The notes: generated by a model from the sequence alone, not told the origin. DNA of 64,000 bases from Anastrepha obliqua (GCF_027943255.1 NC_072897.1:56320406-56384405), one strand, 5' to 3'; positions 42,904-52,751 are shown, numbered from the stretch's first letter. A program made the numbers and translations.

Positions 42904-42975
42904 GTGATAACAGATTTAGAGAACGTCATACAGACCTATGTATATCGATACCGCACAGCGCACAGCAGAGGATAA
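42904..42975 (+). pseudogene. Nup160: Nup160-like terminal exon d
   Basis: After a TATATCATAG acceptor the phase-0 frame reads VITDLENVIQTYVYRYRTAH then SRG and stop (23 codons). Phase and position match exon c, and 'LE...Q.YV......R' resembles the Nup160 C-terminus. A polyadenylation-type AATAAA occurs about 100 bp downstream (near 43076). Confidence 0.5.
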
Positions 42976-43329
42976 AATGTAAATGGAATAAAATTAAAAT
43001 AAATTTAAATGCAAAGTTTAAGAACTTTTGTTCTAAATACAGATTATAAAAACAAGCTTTTCGTATATCTTAAAAAATAAAATACTCTCATTCATCATCC
43101 ATGTAATATGTTTCAACAGAGATCTCAAAAAGTGTAAAAACGTGTTTTTCTTTCTTTTATACATATTTAATAAAGTATAATTATATAAAATGAATTCACA
43201 AGCATGTTAGAAATTTGTTATCCAGAATTTTTATGTGTCCAGTTCTAGTTGTAAGTCATAGCGACCTATTTGTATGTATTCTATCTAAATCTTGGACTTG
43301 GACTTAGATGTAGAATCTCTTAAGTTTAT
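42976..43329. other. Presumed 3' flank of the Nup160-like gene
   Basis: AT-rich and non-coding, with an AATAAA-type polyadenylation signal near 43076. Nothing else is recognised. Confidence 0.4.
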
Positions 43330-44567
43330 AATAAAATAGAGCAACAAGGAGATGCTAGAAAAACTATGATAAATGAATTGTCTAAGGATGTTGCTGAGTT
43401 AAAAACCTGAAACGAATGCCTGACGCTTGAAGTTGATAAAATGAAGGAGGAACGCCACTGTGGAGGGTAAAAAAATAGTAGATTTTTGGGATTTTTTTTT
43501 GTAAATAGGAATGGTTATTCGAGGATCGGACAAAAGGCAATATATTATGTATGTATTAAAATATGTTGATGTAAATTTTTATTAAAAAATATTGAAAATT
43601 GACAAATTTATGTAAATAAACATAACGAGTTAAAAAAAATGACGTCATCTGGTGGCAGCGATACAGCAATGAACAATCATCTGAAATCAAAAAACCGAAA
43701 ATTTTATTAATCTACACAATACTGGCTATCGTTGTATATTTTTGACAAAATGGTGGTGATTTAAATTTTGATGTGTGTTTTTCACCATTTTTTTGATTTT
43801 CAACACGCCCAAAAAAATAGTTATTTTCAAAATTTTGAAAATCGGCTGCGTGCAACGCAACGAAAATTTAAATCGGTTCATTAGTCTTCGAGAAATCGTT
43901 GCCACCGTATCAAAAAAAGTAGTTTCGAGAAAAACACGTTAGAAATAAAGCATCGTATCGTAAGCGCTACGGGGCCGAACCAACGGCCGCTCACTTAAGT
44001 GCACGTAGGTATAATCGGGAATAAAGCGAATTTCGCTTTAAGATTTTTACCACATTTTCTTGAATAATTATACTAACAATTTATGAAAAAAACCGTTTTT
44101 TTTTTGAATTTTCGCAGTGGCGTTCCCCCTTAAAGCAGATAAAAGATATGGTTAAAAGAAGACTTGCACAACTAGAAGACCAATTTAAATAAAAAAAATT
44201 TAATATTCAAAGTTTTAAATGCAAATACTATACATCAACCCAGGAAGAAGTTGCTAAAGTATGCACGGAGATATTGAAAATTAATAACTCATCAATGATC
44301 AAGTCAACGAAAAAAATATTTGAGCGAGACGGAAAAATGACAGTGCTAGCAGAAATGAGGTCCGAACAGGATATTGGAATAGTTTTCAAAAATTCAAATA
44401 AGTTAGCGAACACCACAATTTACATAGAGAGAGATCTTAACCTAGAGCGGCTGCAAGACAAAAAAGCTGTGGTGGAGCTGAAAAAGGAGATTATGGCGAT
44501 TACCACTAAGCACCGAATAGTCGTCAAAGATGATAAGATGAAAATTACGAACGAATGGTTTAGGTGA
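43330..44567 (+). pseudogene. LINE C ORF1, coiled-coil protein split by a MITE
   Basis: Before the MITE the frame reads EQQGDARKTMINELSKDVAE and NECLTLEVDKMKE. After it comes QIKDMVKRRLAQLEDQFK. The main block (44274-44567) then gives FERDGKMTVLAEMRSEQDIG, SNKLANTTIYIERDLNLERL and LKKEIMAITTKHRIVVKDDK, ending in ITNEWFR. The layout (coiled coil, then a small RNA-binding C-terminal domain with 'I(Y/F)I..DL...ER') is typical of LINE ORF1 nucleic-acid chaperones. Stops interrupt the first part. Confidence 0.65.
43442..44133. mobile_element. TTAA-type MITE 3 inside LINE C ORF1 (~692 bp)
   Basis: The right end is CAGTGGCGTTCCCCCTTAA. The left end, TGAAGGAGGAACGCCACTG, is its inverse with a decayed TTAA and G run. 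The interior is non-coding with internal inverted AT-rich blocks. It separates two halves of a coiled-coil ORF1, so it is a later insertion. The end structure (TTAA, then a G run, then AA) is shared with MITE 1 and MITE 2, though the interior differs. Confidence 0.75.
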
Positions 44568-45143
44568 AAAAAGGAACAAAAGCTGGTTTGTGGCCAGGAA
44601 GATGCAAGTAACACTTTAAATACGTTGTATGAAGATGGGCTTCAACATGTAAACATAGATTATTATGTATTACTAAGTAAAATTAATGCAAATAATTAGA
44701 TAGAGCAAATTAGTTAATAAAAATAAACTTAAAAGTAGTATAACTGCAAATGATTTGAAATGTACACAATTTAAACTAAATATCACTTCCTATATTGTCA
44801 ATGGCCTTGAGAACAAATATATTTTCCCGGCATTTTTCCAGTACATTGTAAAGCAGCATGCGTTTGTACTCATAGGCACCCTTCTAACTGAGGAGAAAAT
44901 AAACCAAGCAAAGAAATACTTCCCAGACACCTTTTTGAAAGCAGCAAGTCGAAGTAGCAAATTTGGAAGAGCTTCTGAAGAATGTGTGTAGGGCGTTAGT
45001 AAGGAATTGCAAAAAAAGGGCATAAAATGTAGCTTTCAAACTGACAACGGAATAGATGTAATAAGATTTCACGAAAAAGGGAACAACATTACATTTATAC
45101 CCTTGTATATAAGAGGAGCAGCTTGGCATAGGAAGCAGAGTTA

Positions 45144-45836
45144 GTGAAGGAATTTTTCAAGGAAACTCCAGAGAAAATTGCAGTGGTTATGGGTGACTTG
45201 AATGTCAGAATTGGAAATAGGCAACAAGAGATCGAAGACATGTACATAACCACTTTCAAAGCAGACATCGGCAAAAGAACCTCTAGATATGATGTACTAA
45301 ATAATAAAAGTAAAAATTTCTTGGAATTTTTTAACGATTATGGTCCTATAGTCTTGAATGGCAAAATAGTTGGTGATGAGGAAGGCAATTTTACGTTTAT
45401 TAGTGCAGTAGGCAACTCTGTAAATGACATCTGTGCAGTTTCGCATGAAGGATTGAGCTATGTTGAAAGATTTGAAATCGAATCAAAAGTATGGTCTGAT
45501 CATATGCCAATTAAACTGACACTAAACATAGATAGAGCGCCGAACGAAATTGAAAATATAAGCCAGCTACTAAAAGGAATACTGAAAGAAAAAGGTGTAT
45601 CAAAATATCAATTAAACCTAAACAAAAATCTGATTAAGCTGGCAAATCGAGGAGAAATGATAAATCTTGAAAAACTTGACAGTGTAATAAAAACGTCTGT
45701 GCCGAAGACAACAGCGAAAAACACACACAAAAACACTGGCAAGTATTATTATGAAGAACTGGAAAAAAGAATCAATAAAACCGCAAATTCAAAAGATTGG
45801 TGGAGCCTTGCCAGAAATAAGAGGAGAATCATTTAA
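45144..45836 (+). pseudogene. LINE C endonuclease (C-terminal) and linker
   Basis: The 230-codon frame begins inside an exo_endo_phos domain: IAVVMGDLNVRIGNRQQEIE (GDLN motif), FLEFFNDYGPIVLNGKIVGD, GNFTFISAVGNSVNDICAVS and VWSDHMPIKLTLNI (SDH motif). It then continues through the EN/RT linker. The N-terminal EN part (44755-45140) is present in broken frames (KINQAKKYFPDTFLKAASRS is less clear). The EN motifs that remain are intact. Confidence 0.78.
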
Positions 45837-46019
45837 AGTTGGTGTACATATTGCGACATCGGAGTTTAAAAACTATTTCCAAGACTTACTAAATCAGCCT
45901 CAGTTAACAAAAGATATTCATTATGCAACTGCTTTGCATACAGATACGGTCCTTGATAAAGATGTAACAATAATCGAAGCCCAACAAATATCATAATTAA
46001 AAATGCTAAAACAAACAAA

Positions 46020-47800
46020 GCACCTGGAGAAGACAGAATACCTTATGAGCTACTAAAGGCTGCCTCAACAGAATTTATCATGGAGCTAACGAAAGTATAC
46101 AACATCATCTTCGAGCCGGAAGGATCGACGAATCATTATTTAAAACAATAATTTTCCCAATCATTGGAAATAATTTTCCCAAATTTATTAAAAAAGGAAA
46201 TGCAAATATAGCAAGTAACTATCGGGGAATATCCTTTATGAACTGTATCGCGAAAGTTTTAATAGGATTGACTAATGAAAGACTTACAAACTGGATAGAA
46301 AACATTAACATGCTTACTGAATTTCAAGCCGGCTTTAGAAAAAACTACTCAACGGTGGCCAACATATATTATCTTGCATCTACATATAGTACATTTAAAG
46401 TTCAACGAAAACAAAAAAGTTTATGCATACTTTGTGGATTTCAAAGCGGCTTTCGAGAGGGTACCCAGGAGGCCATTAATTTTCAAACTTCGACAGATGG
46501 GATTATCCAACAAAATAACAAATCTGATTGGAAATATATATTCGAATACGAGAACAGCAGTTTGGACAGGAAGAGAAGTATCAGATTTCTTTGAAACCGG
46601 TACAGGGGTGAAACAAGGTTGTCCGTTTTCACCTTTGCTCTTCATATTATACCTGAATGATCTACATGACTGTTGGAAAGGAGGTATACTGATTGATGGA
46701 TTAAAGGTACGCCTTCTTCTATATGCTGATGATATTATTATCTTAGCTGATATTCCCAAAGCCATGCAATCTATGATTAAAAAACTAGAAATATATTGCG
46801 CTGAGTGGAACATGGAAGAAAATTTAATGAAATCTGAGACGATGGTGTTTAGAAAAGGTGCTCAACTAGCCAAGGCAAAAATGGTGGTACAAAGGTGAGG
46901 AAATAAAAGTGGTAGCAGAATATAAATATCTTGGTGTCATTCTCACATCCAAAATGGCGTTTGCTAAACATGTGCAAGCCAGAAATAATTCAGCAAAAGC
47001 TGGCATTAATATTACATGGAACAATTTTTAGGCTAAGCCATTCATCTCATACAAAGCTAAATGGAAGCTGTTTCAGGCTGTGTGCAGAGCCATACAAACC
47101 TACGCCGCTCAAATCTGGGGTTATACGCTGTTTGAAGAAGTAAATAAACTTTAGCGTTATTTTTTTAAAGAATTTTCAAATTACCTGACCTCACCCCGAA
47201 TTATGCAATAACGCTAGAAACTAACGTAGAAGATAGCTATTTATATTTGTTAGAACTACATATGAAATGCATTTGGAAAACTATCTATAAATACAAAAGC
47301 AGTAGACTTATACACAAACTTACATAGTGCATATTACGAAAAAACGTGTTTTGGCTCAAACAACTCAATGACTTAGGTATGGAGTTTGGCCTAAAGCTTG
47401 AAGAAAACATAACTGCTACGGACTGGCAAAATCGCTGTACCCAGCTTTTATCAAAGATTAAACTACAAAATTTAAACACGGCAAAACAAAAAGCACTATC
47501 AAGCACCACTCGAATATATAACCACTTAGATTACTCAAAAGGAGAATCATACTTACATACAGAGAAGATATGCGGTTAGCTGACATAACAACCATATTTA
47601 AAGCAAGATGTGGTTTGTTAAAAATGAGACACGGTAAAAATTTGCACACTTTGCAACTCAAACGAAGAAGAAGACATGTATCACTTCTTAGGAAGGTGCC
47701 CTGCACTGAAGGAAATCAGACAAAGATACTTAAATGCTGTGACAGACAACATCGTTATTGTCATAAACATTTTTATTTATTTACTTTACTATATTAAATG
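46020..47800 (+). pseudogene. LINE C reverse transcriptase and C-terminal region
   Basis: Frames give NAKTNKAPGEDRIPYELLKA (46005-46065), YRGISFMNCIAKVLIGLTNE, AYFVDFKAAFERVPRRPLIF, GTGVKQGCPFSPLLFILYLN and the catalytic RLLLYADDIIILADIPKAMQ (46374-46898). Next comes EYKYLGVILTSKMAFAKHVQ. Beyond that the thumb and tail decay through several frames, to a CTLCNSNEEEDMYHFLGRCP-like cluster near 47640-47705. YADD is intact. At least four shifts and several stops make it dead. Confidence 0.8.
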
Positions 47801-47963
47801 AATTAATGTATGAATGAAATCAATTTTTAGCCATCATTTTTTATAAATTAATTAAAGAATAGCATACTACTACTACTACTACTGTCTAGATTTTCTACAA
47901 ACAACATGAAGCAATAATTTTTTATGCAATATGGTTTGCGCATCTCAACATTATTTACACAAA

Positions 47964-47978
47964 GGCTGACTTCCTAAA
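47964..47978 (+). repeat. Harbinger H3 left terminal inverted repeat
   Basis: GGCTGACTTCCTAAA, exactly mirrored at 50396-50410; preceded by AAA. Confidence 0.9.
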
Positions 47979-48147
47979 TGCCATTTGCGCTGCATAAGTA
48001 CAAAGTCAAATGTTCCTAAATGCAAAAGTCGATTATACGTTACCGTCGAAAATTCCTAAATGCATGCATCAGGTATCGACTTGCATCGTAATCGAAATTT
48101 GCGCATCACTAAATTTTGTGATACTTGTATTTTAAAAGGCAATTAAA

Positions 48148-48774
48148 ATGGCAGAGGTTGAAACGTAAGTAAATGTGCTTAATTGTAAAATAATTTGAGT
48201 TGTACCCAACTAATTTATTTATTATTTACATTTTAGTGAAAAGAAGTGGACATTCAATTTGACCAAGTTATTGATCACGACCAGGTGGGAAAGTGAACCG
48301 GAGTTTGCGGGCAAAAAACGCAAAAAGACAGTTTTGTGGCAGCAGGTGCTCCTTAAAATGAAAGAAACTGAACCAGGACTGACATTCACTCGTGACGATA
48401 TAACTCGAAAGTTTTTAAATCTAATGGTAACCTATAGGCGCATTAAAAAAAGGAACAACACATCTGGGCAAGGTGCGACAAATTGGGAGTTTTTTGATCT
48501 TTTAGATGAAATTTACGGCACACGCGCAGATATTGTGGTTCCTGAAGATATCTTGGATTCATCAATATTAGAATTGTCTGAAAGTGAGGAGCAACCTGCT
48601 TTCACTTCAAAGAGATCTAAACGTGATGTTAAGGAAATTATGAGTGATATTTGTGAGACAGACAAGAAGTACATGGAGGAGTTTTTGCAAATGGAAAAAG
48701 AGAAGTTGGAAATTGAACGCTTGAAAATAGAAGAAATGAAAAAATTGCGAGAGTTGTTATCAAACATGCAGTGA
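48148..48774 (+). CDS. Harbinger H3 Myb/SANT-like DNA-binding protein, intact
   Basis: Two exons (48148-48164 and 48237-48774; intron GTAAGT..TTTTAG) give a 184-residue protein starting MAEVETEKKWTFNLTKLLIT. The N-terminal half is a trihelix/MADF-type DNA-binding domain: LTKLLITTRWESEPEFAG, KKTVLWQQVLLKMKETEPGL, FTRDDITRKFLNLMVTYRRI and NWEFFDLLDEIYGTRAD. The C-terminal half is acidic, then a charged coiled coil (ETDKKYMEEFLQMEKEKLEI) ending SNMQ. The 17-nt first exon is the same length and phase as in H2, which supports the start. Such proteins help Harbinger transposases bind their ends and enter the nucleus. Confidence 0.88.
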
Positions 48775-49051
48775 TTTTCCTATTAATTTAAATTTTTAAT
48801 AAAACAATTTTTATGTTAATTTTATTTTGGTAACATAAAGACTGAAACAAAAACGCTACATTTGAACTGTTACCTGAATAGGTTAAAACCTGAATAATAA
48901 TAGAAAATAAATGTGTTGAAATACAAAACATTAGTTTTATTTTTAGTTGATATTAGTTTTATTTTGTTTATGTTAAAGGAATGTACGTATACATATGTAT
49001 GTCGTAAAATGAAATTTAAAGTTCAGGTTGCTCTTTGTAAAAACTAAAGTT

Positions 49052-50267
49052 TTAAGCTGATAATAAATTGGTTAATTGATCTCGTTTTGATCTACCATCC
49101 AACTCTTCGATGTCTGCTCGGGATTCCGTACTTGTATCTTCTAATATATCAGGAAGATCCGAAGTGGTAAAACTTTCGTTATTTATAATGATGTTATGGA
49201 GTATCATACATGAAATTATAATATTTTTTACAAGCTTGATGTTGCGAATTTCAATGAAATTCAGTATACGGAACTTTTTCTTTAAAATTCCAAACGCTTG
49301 TTCCACGCAGACTCTTGTACTACTTAAAATAGTATTAAATCTTTGTTGTCCCTCACTTAAAAAGCCGGTATCTTTATATGGTACCATAAGAAATCTCTCC
49401 AGTGGATAAGCTGCATCTCCCAGCAAATGGCACTCAGGAGGAAAGGGAATATCTCCGTTTATTATTGCTTGACGTAAAGGGCTGCTTTGCCACACGGAAG
49501 CGTCGTGACACCTCCCAGGATATCCAGCAAAAACGTCGATAAAACGCAATTCGCTATCCACAACAGCTTGCGCTATTACTGAAAATGTGCCTTTTCTATT
49601 ATAAAAACTGATGCTGCTTTGCGTTGGTTGGGTGATTTTGATGTGTGTCCCATCTACGCATCCTAGGACAAACGGAAATGGGTTGCTGCGCATTGCCTGA
49701 AATTTTTCCATAACAATCCGACGCTCTGATGCGGTCAAGGGAAATTTTATGATACGACTTTTTAGTTTTAATAAGATTTTAATCGTTTTGAAAAATACCC
49801 GATAAGTAGCACCAATACCAACGTTAAATATATTACTTAATTCACGGAAACTATTTTGATTTCCTAATCTCCAAAGCGTAATATGCAATGCTAGCTTCAA
49901 TGGTATATTGGGACGTCCTGCATTTTTTGCCGGCCAAAAGGGTTGTACTATTTCGCAAAGAGTCTGAAATATAAAATATTAATATAAAACTACGTTAATA
50001 TTTATTATTTATGTATACTACCTGGAATGTTTGTATTTGCATCCTGAAATGGCTATAAAAGACATCGTTGGGCATTTCTTCAATGCACTCGAGAAACTTT
50101 TTGCATTTTGGAATATTTCTCGCGATTCTCTGCGTCTTCCACAAGTGAAAAATCAATTTGTGTCTTTTTCTCATCTTTTTTGCAATAAGTAAATCACTAC
50201 TGGATTGATTTTCACTAAATAACTCAGCGAAAGAGCAAATTGCTAATTTTTTCACCGTCACATCCAT
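49052..50267 (-). CDS. Harbinger H3 DDE transposase, intact
   Basis: Exon 1 is 50267-50022 (start MDVTVKKLAICSFAELFSEN) and exon 2 is 49963-49052, with a GTAGTA..TTTCAG intron that keeps the frame (MQIQTFQ joined to TLCEIVQPFWP). Domains in order: a helical N-terminus; a helix-turn-helix (FRELSNIFNVGIGATYRVFF); and DDE_Tnp_4 with FVLGCVDGTHIKITQPTQ (Asp), CHLLGDAAYPLERFLMVPYK (Asp) and VCVEQAFGILKKKFRILNFI (Glu). The acidic C-terminus is DILEDTSTESRADIEELDGR. No stop or shift occurs. An upstream in-frame ATG near 50381 lies by the terminal repeat and is less likely the start. Confidence 0.87.
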
Positions 50268-50395
50268 TTTGATTGCATCAGCTGTGTTCTTAAATGAAAC
50301 AATGCTGCCACCTAGATGTATGCAAAGCAATGCAGTGGTATCGAAAAATTGCATCGCAATGGATTTCGCATCGCAGTACACATTGCATCGTGACG

Positions 50396-50410
50396 TTTAG
50401 GAAGTCAGCC
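50396..50410 (-). repeat. Harbinger H3 right terminal inverted repeat
   Basis: TTTAGGAAGTCAGCC, the inverse of 47964-47978; followed by AAA, matching the left flank. Confidence 0.9.
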
Positions 50411-50538
50411 AAAGTCATCATAGTCATTAGTAGCATTGCTGTATTTCTGATAGCCATCAATATCCTATGAGAATAGTAATAAAAATTGCAAATTAAAAAT
50501 GTGATACATACACAATTGAGTTCAATATTACATATGTA

Positions 50539-51792
50539 CAGGGTTGGCCATATTAAACTGACCCATTGAGTAACCCTATAACTTTTTACTGTAATTTCAG
50601 ATCAGCTAATGACATACCGCGTTGGAAGCGTCAGTCGAAGGAGATTTATACCATGAAACAGTACACCCCAATAGAACGCGCTGAAATTGTTCAGCTGTAC
50701 ATTCAAAATTCCTTCTCGATTGTAAAAACGCAACGTGCGTGGAGAAAAAAAAAATAAAGTGAAAAGTGCGCCGTCAAAGAACGCAATCAAGCAAATGCAC
50801 AAAAGATTTTTGTCTTCCGGCACTGTGGCTAATACCCGACGTCCAAATAAAAAGCGGCCAAGACGATCTAACGAAAATATCTCAGTTGGACATCCCTCGG
50901 ACCACTCTACGACGTATCATTCGTTTGGATTTGGGGATATTCCCGTACAAAATACAACTAAATCAACAACTGTTGCCGGCCGACAAGCCTCGTCGCTTGG
51001 AATATGCCAATTTTGTCGTCCGAATGGCCCAAACTGATGAGGATTTTTGGCATCAAATCATTATGAGTGATGAGGCCCATTTCTCCTTGAACGGAACCGT
51101 AAATAAGCAAAATTGCCGTTTCTACGCCACTGAAAACCCTCAAATTATTGAAGAGGTACCTCTCCACGACCAAAAAGTTACAGTCTGGTGTGGCATTTGC
51201 GCTGATATGGTCATTGGGCCGTTCTTCTTTGAAAATGGTCAACACCAACCATTCACCGTCAATCAAGAGCGTTATCGGGCCATGATAACCGATTTTGTGA
51301 TGCCGATTGTTCGTGAAAATGGTATGGAGCACTTCTGGTTTCAGCAAGATGGCGCACCACCACACACAGCACGAGCCACCGTCAACTTATTGAAGACTTT
51401 GTTCCCTGGCCGTTTGATATCAAAAAGCGGCGATTTTGACTGGCCGCCACGATCACCGGATTTGACGCCACCGGACTTTTTTCTTTGGGGCTATTTGAAA
51501 TCTAAGGTTTACGTCAACAAAGACACTAGGCGCACTTAAGGCCAATATCCGACGGGAAATACCCGCCATATCGGCCGAGACGCTGGCCAAAACTATGGAA
51601 AACGCCGAAAAACGGGCACATTACGCTATACGAGCTAAGGGCGACCACTTGCGCGATATCATATTCAAAAAGTGATGTAAACGAATCTCCTTGAACTAAA
51701 TTAAATGTTTTTCACAATGAAATACAAAAAAATGTTTCTTTTTCCATATTTTTTTAATAATCACATGGGTCAGTTTAATATGGCCAACCCTG
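50539..51792 (+). mobile_element. Tc1/mariner-type element, complete ends, broken transposase
   Basis: The first and last 28 bp are perfect inverted repeats beginning CAGGGTTGGCCATATTAAAC, and TA stands on both sides (50537-50538 and 51793-51794), the target duplication of this superfamily. The length is 1254 bp. The only gene is a transposase with two frame shifts. It is inserted in what looks like an intron of the host gene on the minus strand. The perfect ends suggest a young insertion. Confidence 0.92.
50654..51676 (+). pseudogene. Transposase of the mariner-type element, two frame shifts
   Basis: It starts MKQYTPIERAEIVQLYIQNS (helix-turn-helix). The frame slips in an A run at 50745-50756, and the long frame (50766-51539) holds WHQIIMSDEAHFSLNG (Asp 1), WFQQDGAPPHTARATVNLLK (Asp 2) and WPPRSPDLTPPDFFLWGYLK (Asp 3, about 36 residues after Asp 2). 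A second slip near 51530 leads to GALKANIRREIPAISAETLA and the end AKGDHLRDIIFKK at 51676. All three catalytic aspartates are intact. Both slips are at or next to homopolymers or repeats, so recent decay (or base-call errors) is possible. Confidence 0.88.
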
Positions 51793-52211
51793 TACATTAC
51801 TTTCTGTACTTACTCGTAGTGAGACTTTAATTTTGTCCTTGTTTCGAAGTTTTTTTGCGTTGTGTTTCTCCATTTTAAACTTTTCCGTGTCCAAGCTTCA
51901 TTCTCTACATTCATTTTCATCTTATTAATGCCCGTGGCAGATACTGAAATGTGTATTAATAATTAAAATAGCGCAAACGTAGATGATTTTTTTCCTATCT
52001 ACAAGAACTTACAATTCACACATAAGCTACGTACTAAATCTTCAATGAACTGTGGGAAATGTGTCGACTTTTTATTTTGTGACAATTTCCAGCGTATTTT
52101 TTCAACTAACTTTTCTTCAGGTGGTAAATCAGCTAAACGTTTTTTCTCTTTTTCTTCTGCTAATCGGTATAAGTATGGAAAACAATCGTTGCTTAGTTTT
52201 GGCGAGCGTTT

Positions 52212-52750
52212 CTAACGCCCATTGTAGTTATATGGAATCCTCCTAGGCTCCGCTATGCTTAGGAAGAAATATTATTTAAATGCAAGTATCGGTAAGTATT
52301 CTCTTTGCTTACCTGCATTCACATCACTGCATCGCAAATGCTGACATCTTCAAAGTAATTTCCTCAGGCCCACAAATTAATAAATCCACCTTGGAAAGTA
52401 CTAAGAAATTTAATTTAACAAGCGAATCGCCCTGAAACAAACAGCCTACACTAAAGGCAACAACAAATACATGTATGTTTTTACTTATATGTGGTTGCCA
52501 TCACCTGTAATAAATTCGCCTTGCCACGAAAGTATTTCAATCTACTGCGACATTAATTCACTATGCACTAGCAAGTATGTATGTCTAATATTGAAACGAA
52601 CCACTATAAAGCGAGCGATCATGAGTCGATTTTGATCGACTTAAATGCAGAAGTTTAAGCAAACTCAAAAAACAACCAAATCAAACGTTTTCAAGAAAGA
52701 AATATTTATAGGTGAAATATTAAACGGCAATTTCATTGAAATCGGTTCAC
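52212..52750. other. Non-coding stretch, possible further upstream exon
   Basis: On the minus strand TTTCAG at about 52435 is followed by an open stretch (GDSLVKLNFLVLSKVDLLIC, then PEEITLKMSAFAMQ and stop), but nothing supports it as a coding exon. GTGGTTGCCATCACC with AATAAATTCGCCTTG (52490-52527) matches, inverted, a string at about 38932-38970. Confidence 0.35.
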
Positions 52751-52751
52751 A

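Larger units (their letters stand above)
39248..42975 (+). pseudogene. Nup160: C-terminal part of a Nup160-like nucleoporin gene, invaded by TEs
   Basis: Four exon-like pieces on the plus strand (39248-39496, ~41048-41131, 41195-41363, 42904-42975) encode, in the right order, strings resembling the C-terminus of nuclear pore protein Nup160 (outer-ring Y-complex). The similarity is by memory and by pattern: 'EEL..IL..GL...A..L...F.L...P', 'WTWL', 'IP.WL...YK', 'ELL.L(F/Y)V......EA', 'TLDLLLHGL'. Splice phases agree between pieces two, three and four. The third exon has lost about 20 codons, which breaks the frame. Introns hold an RTE remnant and another LINE. Exons upstream of 39248 are not in the window. 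Confidence 0.62.
43330..47890 (+). mobile_element. LINE C with ORF1, EN, RT and a (CTA)n tail
   Basis: On the plus strand it has a coiled-coil ORF1 (43330-44567, split by MITE 3), an endonuclease (45144-45836), an RT (about 46020-47140) and a C-terminal tail with a cysteine/histidine cluster (near 47640-47720). It ends in ACTACTACTACTACTACT at 47866-47883. The short tandem tail instead of poly(A) points to an I- or Vingi-like lineage, but the clade is not certain. All ORFs carry shifts or stops. The 5' end near 43330 is approximate. Confidence 0.72.
47964..50410. mobile_element. PIF/Harbinger element H3, two apparently intact genes
   Basis: The ends are perfect 15-bp inverted repeats (GGCTGACTTCCTAAA at 47964; its inverse ends at 50410), flanked by AAA on both sides. 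Inside, a Myb/SANT-like gene (plus, 48148-48774, one intron) and a DDE transposase gene (minus, 49052-50267, one intron) converge, the standard Harbinger plan. Both read through with no stop or shift and keep all motifs I can name. The 2447-bp size fits an autonomous element. Of all transposons in the window, this is the best candidate for activity. It sits in an exon-like stretch of a host gene. Confidence 0.88.
50411..52211 (-). pseudogene. Unrecognised host gene exons carrying a Harbinger and a mariner insertion
   Basis: Three minus-strand exon-like pieces are seen. 52211-52013 encodes KRSPKLSNDCFPYLYRLAEE, RLADLPPEEKLVEKIRWKLS and THFPQFIEDLVRSLCVN. 51943-51814 continues in phase (NKMKMNVENEAWTRKSLKWR), or alternatively holds a start MEKHNAKKLRNKDKIKVSLR. 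50464-50411 encodes DIDGYQKYSNATNDYDDF. Good donors (GTAAGT twice) and acceptors (TTTCAG, CTCATAG) separate them. The phase between the last two fits only the alternative frame. I do not recognise the product. The mariner lies in the last intron, and the Harbinger H3 end falls directly after GATGACTTT in the last exon. Confidence 0.5.

Noticed and set aside
52290..52435. Possible extra upstream exon (GDSLVKLNFLVLSK)
   Set aside because: It has an acceptor-like TTTCAG, but a stop precedes its putative donor and no similarity is recognised.
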